From NCBI GenBank assembly GCA_963799085.1, contig CAWCWA010000001.1, positions 124,001 through 188,000 on the forward strand: DNA of 64,000 nt. Reading direction: 5' to 3'. The stretch comes from AP-15 sp963799085 (GTDB taxonomy: Bacteria; Pseudomonadota; Alphaproteobacteria; ATCC43930; CGMCC-115725). Of the stretch, positions 58,470 to 64,000 are shown in pieces (the stretch's first letter is position 1; each line of letters starts with the position of its first letter). A program made the position numbers and the translations under genes. Below the pieces are notes generated by a model. It saw only the letters and a program-made list of their open reading frames with translations, was not told where the DNA came from and did not search any database.

Positions 58470-60594
58470 ATGCCCGAGAAACAATTTGGTGCGGTTTGAG
58501 AATGTAGACGGGATCGGCGTCATCACGGTCGACAACCCGCCGGTCAATGCGCTCTCGCCCGGGGTGCCCGAGGGCATCGTCGAGAATGTCGAGCGCGGCA
58601 ACGCCGACCCGGCGATCCGGGCGATGGTGCTGATCGGCGCCGGGCGCAGCTTTATCGCCGGCGCCGATATCCGCACCTTCGGCACGAACCGGCCGCCGCC
58701 GGTGCCGGGCCGCCGCCCGCACCAGATCCTCGACAAGAGCGAAAAGCCGGTCGTCGCCGCGATCCATGGCTATGCGCTCGGCGGCGGGCTCGAAATAGCG
58801 CTTGCCTCGAACTACCGCATCGCCATGCCGAGCGCCAAGGTCGGGCTCCCCGAGGTGCTGATCGGCATATTGCCGGGCAGCGGCGGGACCCAGCGCCTGC
58901 CGCGGCTGATCGGCCCGAAGGCCGCGATGGAATTGATCACGTCCGGCCGCCATGTCCCGGCCGAGGAGGCGCACCGGCTCGGCATCATCGACGAGCTCGT
59001 CCCCGAGGGCGGCGATCTGCGCCAGGCGGCGATCGCGTTCGCGCGCCGGATCGCCGACAGCCGTCCGCTGCCGCGCATCCGCGACCGCGATCAGAAACTG
59101 GCCGAGGCCAAGGCCGATCCCGGCATTTTCGAGGCGATGCGCAAATCGATCGCGCGGCGCGCCCGCAACCAGAAGGCGCCCTACAACTGCATCGCCGCGG
59201 TCGAGGCGGCCTGCACGCTCTCCTTCGACGAGGGCGTCGAGCGCGAGCGCGCGCTCTTCAATGAACTCGAAAACTCGGCCGAGGCGCGCGCCCTGCGCTA
59301 TGCGTTTTTCGCCGAGCGCGAAGTCGCGAAACTCCCCGACATCCCCCGCGAGACGCCGCTGCGGCCGATCAAGAACGCCGCGATCGTCGGCGCCGGCACG
59401 ATGGGCGGCGGCATCGCGATGAGCTTTGCCGAATTCGGCTTTCCGGTGAGGCTGCTCGAAGTGAGCCAGGACGCGCTCGACCGCGGCCTTGCCCGCATTC
59501 GCGCCAATTACGAAACGAGCGTGCGCCGCGGCAGTCTGACCGAGGCCGAGATGGACCGCCGGCTGTCGCTGATCGAGCCGGTCACCAGCTATGACGACAT
59601 CGGCCAGTGCGATGTCGTGATCGAGGCGGTGTTCGAGCGCATCCCGGTCAAGGAAGAGGTGTTCAAGAAGCTCGACGAGGTCATGAAGCCGGGGGCGCTC
59701 CTCTACAGCAACACCTCGGGCATCGACATCGACATCATCGCCAATGCGACAAAGCGCCCGCAGGACGTGGCCGGCACGCATTTCTTCGCGCCCGCCAACG
59801 TCATGAAGCTCTTCGAGGTCGTCAAGGGCGCGAAGAGCGCTCCCGACACGCTGGCGACGGCGATGGATCTCGGCCGCAAGATCGGCAAGATCAGTGCGAT
59901 GGCCGGCAATGGCGACGGCTTTGTCGCCAACCGCAGCCGCACGCCCTTCGGCAGCGAGATGATCATCATGCTCGAGGAAGGCGCGCTGCCCGAGCAGGTC
60001 GACAAGGTCATGGTCGATTTCGGCTATCCGATCGGGCCGTTTGCGACCGCCGATCTCTCGGGGCTCGACATCGGCTATGACAGCCGCCAGCGCCGCGCGG
60101 CGCAGAACCCGAACTACCGCAAACTGCCGATCGCCGACGCGATCGTCGAGGCCGGGCGGCTCGGCCAGAAGACCGGGGCCGGCTGGTTCAAATACGAGAA
60201 GGGCGACCGCGCCCCGCATCCCGACCCCGAGGTGGCGCGCATCATCAGGGAGAAGGCGGCCGAGATGGGGGTCGAGCAGCGGGCCTTCAGCGACGAGGAA
60301 ATCCTGCGCCGGCTGCTGTTCGCCTCGGTCAACGAGGCCTGCCGCATCCTCGACGAGGGCAAGGCCTATCGCGCCAGCGACATCGACGTGATGTGGCTGA
60401 ACGGCTTCGGCTTCCCGCGCTACCGCGGCGGCCTGATGTACTGGGCCGACGGCATCGGGGTCGCCGAGGTCTACCGCCAGATCGCCGCCTGGCACCAGCA
60501 ATATGGCGAGCGCTGGGCCCCCTCCCCGTTCCTGCGCCGCCTCGCCGAGACCAATACCCCCTTCCGCGACGCCAAACCCTCGCGGCCGATGTAA
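58470..60594 (+). CDS. Fatty-acid oxidation multifunctional protein: enoyl-CoA hydratase/3-hydroxyacyl-CoA dehydrogenase
   Basis: About 707 residues; start MPEKQFG at 58470 with GGGAGG upstream, and one indel near 58,494. The crotonase domain shows FIAGADIRTF, GYALGGGLEIALASNYRIAM and GILPGSGGTQRLPRLIG. The dehydrogenase domain shows VGAGTMGGGIAMSFAEFG (NAD), NTSGIDID, GTHFFAPANVMKLFEVVKG (catalytic His) and FGYPIGPFATADLSGLDIGY. The architecture is that of peroxisomal-type bifunctional enzymes (hydratase first). It supplies beta-oxidation of CoA-activated acids produced by the catabolic genes. Confidence 0.88.
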
Positions 60595-60635
60595 GCGGCG
60601 GCTGCAGCCGCGCCGATGCGACCCGGTCCCCGGGG

Positions 60636-62399
60636 TCAGAGGTCGAGAACGACGTCGCTCTGGGGCCGGCTGCAGCAGATCAAGAGGTTGCCGGCGGCCG
60701 GCGACTCTACCGGGTCGGGGCCGTAGCGAACAGCGCCGGAGATCAGCCCGCTTTCGCAATTGTGGCAGACGCCGGTGCGGCACGACCAGCGCACAGGGAT
60801 ATCGCAAGCCTCGGCCAGTTCGAGCAGGCTGTGGAACGCCGGGTCCCATCGGACATCGAGGTTGCTGCGCGCGAAGGACACCAGCGGCCCGGCGCCGGCG
60901 GGCCCCTTGGGCAGATGCGGCGGCGGCTGTCGGGCGGCAGCAATCCCGGGCGTCATCGACGGGCCCGACCCGAAATTCTCGGTGTGGAGCCGATCGGCGG
61001 CGACGCCCCAGCCGCCGAGGCCGGCAGCGAGTTCGCTCATGAAGGCGGCGGGTCCGCAGAGATAGAAGTCGGCCTCGCGCGGCACGCTCAGCTGCTGAAG
61101 GACAGCGACGCTCACCCGGCCGGCAGCGTCGAAATCAACGCCCGGCCGGTCGGCGGGATCAGGCGCGCTGTAGCGGATATGACTGCGAGCGCCGGGCAAA
61201 GCCGCGAGGAGCCGCCGCACCTCTGCCGCAAACGCATGCTCCGCACCGCTGCGAGCGCCGTGAATCCACCAGATCTGCCGGGGGGAGGCGCCGGCCGCCA
61301 ATGCGTGCAGCATGGCGAGAACCGGGGTGGCGCCAATCCCGGCGCTCAACAGAATGACCGGCCCTTCGCCAGATCCCAGCGTAAAATTGCCGCGCGGAGC
61401 GCTGACTTCGATGACCTCGCCGATCTGGACCTGCGCCTCGATGTAGGCGCCAGCAGCACTCCGAGGCTCCCGCTTGACGCTGACGCGATAGCGCCTGTCG
61501 CTCGGTTCGGCCGACAGCGAATAGCTGCGCAGCAGAGCCGGCATTTCCGGGGTCAACCGCAGCCGCAAGACGATGAACTGCCCGGGGAGCGCCGCGGTCA
61601 GCGGCTGCCCGTCGGCCGCTTCGAGCGTCAGCGAGGTCACATTGCTGGTCTCGCGTTCCTTGTGCATTACGCGCAGCGGGCGGAACCCGGGCCATGCGGG
61701 AGGCGGACCGGCCGCCGGCGCCAGACCGGGATTGCCGGTCGCCCCGCCATCCTTCCGCTTCCGGTCGAGCAGCGCCTCGAAGGAGCGCCGCCACCCGGCG
61801 CTCAGCGCTGGGATGCGCAACGCCCGTTCGAGCCCGGCTGTCGGATGGCCGGGCAGATACAACAGCGCGTTCACCTCCGCGATGGTCATGCGCTCGGGAC
61901 CCGAAGCGACCTTCTGGATCTCGTCGCCGGCCCCGACCTCTCCCTCCTCCAGAACGCGAAGATAGAAGCCGGGTCGACCGTGTGCGACGAGCAGCGCGGC
62001 CATCCGCGGCTCGTTCATGCGAATGCCGACCCGGTAGCAGGTGACGCGCGGCTGCGTCACTTCGAACAGAGCGCCGCCGATCCGGTAGTGATCGCCGACG
62101 CAGACTTCGTCGTCGGGCAGGCCGTCAACGGTGAAATTCTCCCCGAACTGTCCATGGATGAAGTCGCTCCGGCCGAACTGGCTCTGCCAATAGGCGTAGG
62201 ACTGGATCTGGTAGACGAAGACCGCCCGATGCTCGCCGCCATGCCCGGCCAAATCCCCCTGGCCGTCGCCGTCGATGTTGAGCCGCCGCGCCACGCGCCG
62301 GCCCTCGATGGGCGTCTTCCAGACGGCAGTGTGAACGGTTTTCCCCTGCCACTCGATGTCGCGCGGCATACCCACATTGACCGACAGTAAGCGCGCCAT
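60636..62399 (-). CDS. MOSC-domain / flavodoxin-reductase / [2Fe-2S] ferredoxin fusion oxidoreductase
   Basis: 587 residues from the ATG at 62399. Residues 1-~220 form a MOSC/YiiM-like domain (LLSVNVGMPRDIEWQGKTVH, GHGGEHRAVFVYQ, FGENFTVDGL, VTQPRVTCYRVG with the Cys, RPGFYLRVLEEGEV). The middle is a ferredoxin-NADP-reductase domain (LRSYSLSAEPSDRRYR, VILLSAGIGATPVLAML, YLCGPAAFMSELA). The C-terminus is a plant-type [2Fe-2S] domain (WSCRTGVCHNCESGLISG, LLICCSRPQSDVVLDL). It combines a molybdenum-cofactor- or sulfur-related module with a self-contained NAD(P)H electron chain. YiiM-type proteins reduce N-hydroxylated substrates. Intact. Confidence 0.85.
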   Translation of the reverse strand: MARLLSVNVGMPRDIEWQGKTVHTAVWKTPIEGRRVARRLNIDGDGQGDLAGHGGEHRAVFVYQIQSYAYWQSQFGRSDFIHGQFGENFTVDGLPDDEVCVGDHYRIGGALFEVTQPRVTCYRVGIRMNEPRMAALLVAHGRPGFYLRVLEEGEVGAGDEIQKVASGPERMTIAEVNALLYLPGHPTAGLERALRIPALSAGWRRSFEALLDRKRKDGGATGNPGLAPAAGPPPAWPGFRPLRVMHKERETSNVTSLTLEAADGQPLTAALPGQFIVLRLRLTPEMPALLRSYSLSAEPSDRRYRVSVKREPRSAAGAYIEAQVQIGEVIEVSAPRGNFTLGSGEGPVILLSAGIGATPVLAMLHALAAGASPRQIWWIHGARSGAEHAFAAEVRRLLAALPGARSHIRYSAPDPADRPGVDFDAAGRVSVAVLQQLSVPREADFYLCGPAAFMSELAAGLGGWGVAADRLHTENFGSGPSMTPGIAAARQPPPHLPKGPAGAGPLVSFARSNLDVRWDPAFHSLLELAEACDIPVRWSCRTGVCHNCESGLISGAVRYGPDPVESPAAGNLLICCSRPQSDVVLDL

Positions 62400-62508
62400 C
62401 GCTCTGTTCTCCCAAATCGCACCATGACGGTAGATCCGATCCGTCCCCGGGGGAACGCCGCCGCGACGCCTGAGCGGGAGGAACAGACCGCCGATTAAGG
62501 TCGTCCTT

Positions 62509-62527
62509 TTTACCATCGAGCTTCAGC
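62509..62527. repeat. IS1595 left inverted repeat
   Basis: Begins TTTACCATCGA and ends TCAGC; differs from the right repeat only in the three central bases. The transposase stop codon (62510-62512) lies inside it. Confidence 0.75.
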
Positions 62528-63491
62528 CAATTTAAGGAGGCGATAGGGCATGGGCGGGGTTGTTGCTGCGGCGACGGCGAGGCGCTGATGGATCGTCCTC
62601 AGGACAAAACGGCGATTGAAGCGCCAGGCGAAGGCGCCGAGGTAGCGTGGCAGATGCTTGGCGGCGACGGCGCGGTGCGTGGCGAGGAGGCTGTTCTTGA
62701 TGTTGGCGAGCATGGTGTTCGCCCAGCGGAAGGCAGGGTGGCGGGCGCTGGCGCGGTCGGTGCCGGTGACGTGGCATTCATGAACGATGCCGGGCTGCTC
62801 GGCGATGCAGCGAAACCACTGGCCGCCGTCGCTGACGATGGTGGTTCCCGCCTCGACATTCGTGTGTGCACAGCCGTTTGGTTTCGACCGTCTGGAACCC
62901 GCGTACGACCTGGAGGCGGGTGTGCAGCGGCCGTCCGTCCGAGGTGGTCTCAACCGCGATGATGAAGGGCGTATGTCCGCGCCGGCCGCGGCCGGTGCCT
63001 TCGCCGGTTCGTTCGCCGCCAATATAGGCGTCGTCGATCTCGATCCGCGGCCCGGCGGCGCCGAGCTTGTAGCGCCGGTTTCGCTCGAGCATCGCCTGCA
63101 TCAGCTTGTGCTGCATCCGCCAGGCGGCGTTGGTCGAGATCCCGAGCCGCCGGCCCAGTTCGATGTTGGACAGGCCCTTCTTGCCCTGGGCGAGCAGGTG
63201 CATGGCACGAAACCACACCCGCATCGGCAGCTTGGTGCCCTGCAGGACGGTGCCGGCGATCAGCGACACCTGGTAGCGGCAGCGACGGCACTGCAGTAGT
63301 TGCCGACCACGAATTTCGCAATATGCTGCTCCGGCGCACCGCGGACACTTGAAGCCCTCAGGCCAACGCCAAGCGAACCACGCCGTCCGGCAGGCCTCCT
63401 CGTTCGGGTAGAACTGCTCGAACGCATCATCCAAGAGCCCCTTCTGGTGTTGCAGGCGGTTGCAAGGCATCGGCTTGATCCTGAAATTCAT
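62510..63491 (-). CDS. IS1595-family (ISXO2-like) transposase (one frameshift)
   Basis: About 327 residues. The N-terminal zinc ribbon is FKCPRCAGAAYCEIRGRQLL and QCRRCRYQVS (paired CxxC). Then MRVWFRAMHLLAQGKKGLSN and LGRRLGISTNAAWRMQHKLM, then the DDE-like catalytic domain IEIDDAYIGGERTGEG. A shift near 62,865 leads to TTIVSDGGQWFRCI and FRWANTMLANIKNSLLATHR. These are the ISXO2-like transposase landmarks, including the final LGAFAWRFNRRF. One indel only. Confidence 0.85.
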
Positions 63492-63527
63492 CGCGATTTC
63501 AGGAAGATAATACCACCACCATGGCTA

Positions 63528-63546
63528 GCTGAGCGTCGATGGTAAA
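63528..63546. repeat. IS1595 right inverted repeat
   Basis: Reverse complement reads TTTACCATCGA, then a variable CGC, then TCAGC, matching the left repeat at 16 of 19 positions. The truncated GMC gene begins immediately after it. Confidence 0.75.
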
Positions 63547-64000
63547 CGGGAGGGCGTTAACTTCAACGGCGTGGGCGGCAGCACCGTGATGTACACGGCG
63601 CATTTCCCGCGCCTCCATCCTTCCGACTTCCGCGTGAAGAGCCTCGATGACGTGGCGGAGGACTGGCCGATCGATTACGACACGCTGGCGCCATTTTTCG
63701 CCGAGAACGACCGGATGATGGGAGTCTCCGGCCTTGCCGGCGATCCCGGCGTGCCGCCGCGGGACCCGCCGCTGCCGCTTGACCGCTCCGGCACTATGCT
63801 GGCGAAGGCGATGAACCGGCTCGGCTGGCACTGGTGGCCGTCCGATACCACGGTCGCGACAGTGGACTACGAGGGCCGCGCGCGCTGCATCAATCTGGGC
63901 CATTGCACACCCGCCTGCGCGCAGGGGCGAAGGCGAGCACGGACATCACCTACTGGCCCGCGGCGCGGCGGGCCGGCGTCGCACTGCGCACGCATTGCCG
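63547..64000 (+). pseudogene. GMC-family oxidoreductase, 5'-truncated by IS1595 and cut by the window edge
   Basis: Immediately after the IS end the plus strand reads NFNGVGGSTVMYTAHFPRLH, RVKSLDDVAEDWPIDYDTLA, ENDRMMGVSGLAGDPGVPPR and NRLGWHWWPSD, then CINLGHCTPACAQG. This is the interior of a glucose-methanol-choline oxidoreductase (NGVGGST is the second FAD-region motif). The N-terminal FAD-binding ~90 residues are missing: left of the IS stands an unrelated gene. A missing G in the GGGG run at 63924-63927 shifts the frame before GAKASTDITYWPAARRAG. The C-terminal half lies outside the window. Confidence 0.8.

Larger units (their letters stand above)
62509..63546 (-). mobile_element. IS1595-family insertion sequence
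   Basis: Bounded by imperfect 19-bp inverted repeats (16 of 19 identical) at 62509-62527 and 63528-63546. About 1,038 bp in total, filled by one transposase gene. No 8-bp target duplication is visible next to these ends, so the element may have lost it by rearrangement, or the junction is an assembly join. Confidence 0.8.

Noticed and set aside
58207..60594. A thiolase C-terminus fused to the FadB-like protein
   Set aside because: The join is produced by an indel; a separate start (58470) with GGGAGG upstream fits the FadB-like N-terminus.

Overview
The window is high-GC DNA from an alphaproteobacterium, probably of the Rhodospirillales/Hyphomicrobiales type. Supporting signs are a RegB/RegA-type redox two-component pair with its typical C-terminal Fis-like helix-turn-helix, a MucR/Ros zinc-finger regulator, the glyA-nrdR-ribD gene order, and a glyS-ppdK neighbourhood. 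The species cannot be named from sequence alone. I see no rRNA, tRNA or CRISPR array.

Layout. 0-2.3 kb: the 5' end of an MFS (Bcr/CflA-like) transporter and a heparinase II/III-like polysaccharide lyase. 2.4-3.6 kb: an ISAs1-family transposase followed by an AT-rich gap. 4.1-7.8 kb: a small cluster made of a 73-residue ORF, a QueC-like ATP-pyrophosphatase and a large SARP/BTAD regulator. 7.8-15.2 kb: catabolic genes (TPP enzyme, SDR, luciferase-like monooxygenase, two VOC proteins, two CaiB/BaiF CoA-transferases). 15.2-24 kb: housekeeping and regulation (Na+/H+ antiporter, methyltransferase, RegB/RegA, ribD, nrdR, glyA, mucR). 24.1-29.1 kb: a complete branched-chain-amino-acid-type ABC uptake operon, livH-M-G-F-K. 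29.5-36.9 kb: an aromatic-ring catabolic cluster with two amidohydrolases, a Rieske oxygenase (alpha and beta subunits plus a small companion), an extradiol-like VOC protein, an HpaB-like hydroxylase and a carboxymuconolactone-decarboxylase-like protein. 37-40.7 kb: lipoprotein, aminotransferase, DUF2807 protein and MetX-like hydrolase. 40.7-46.3 kb: a tightly overlapping surface-glycan operon (GT9, GT2, two GT4, asparagine-synthase-like amidotransferase). 46.4-52.5 kb: ygfZ, a Pro-rich secreted protein, ppdK and glyS. 52.5-62.4 kb: D-aminoacylase, ferredoxin reductase, ferredoxin, CapA-like protein, OB-fold/thiolase/FadB-type beta-oxidation genes, and a MOSC-flavoreductase-ferredoxin fusion. 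62.5-63.5 kb: an IS1595-family element with visible inverted repeats, abutting a 5'-truncated GMC oxidoreductase that runs off the right edge.

Functionally, the window reads as a catabolic accessory region (solute uptake by Liv, ring hydroxylation and cleavage, CoA activation, beta-oxidation) interleaved with core genes. A dominant feature of the data is frameshifting: about two dozen genes, including essential ones such as ribD and glyS, are split by single-base indels, several in G/C runs. I interpret most of these as sequence error, not gene decay, and give each such gene its reconstructed full span. ppdK differs: it carries an in-frame TAA. The least ordinary locus is the peptide/QueC-like/SARP cluster at 4.1-7.8 kb.
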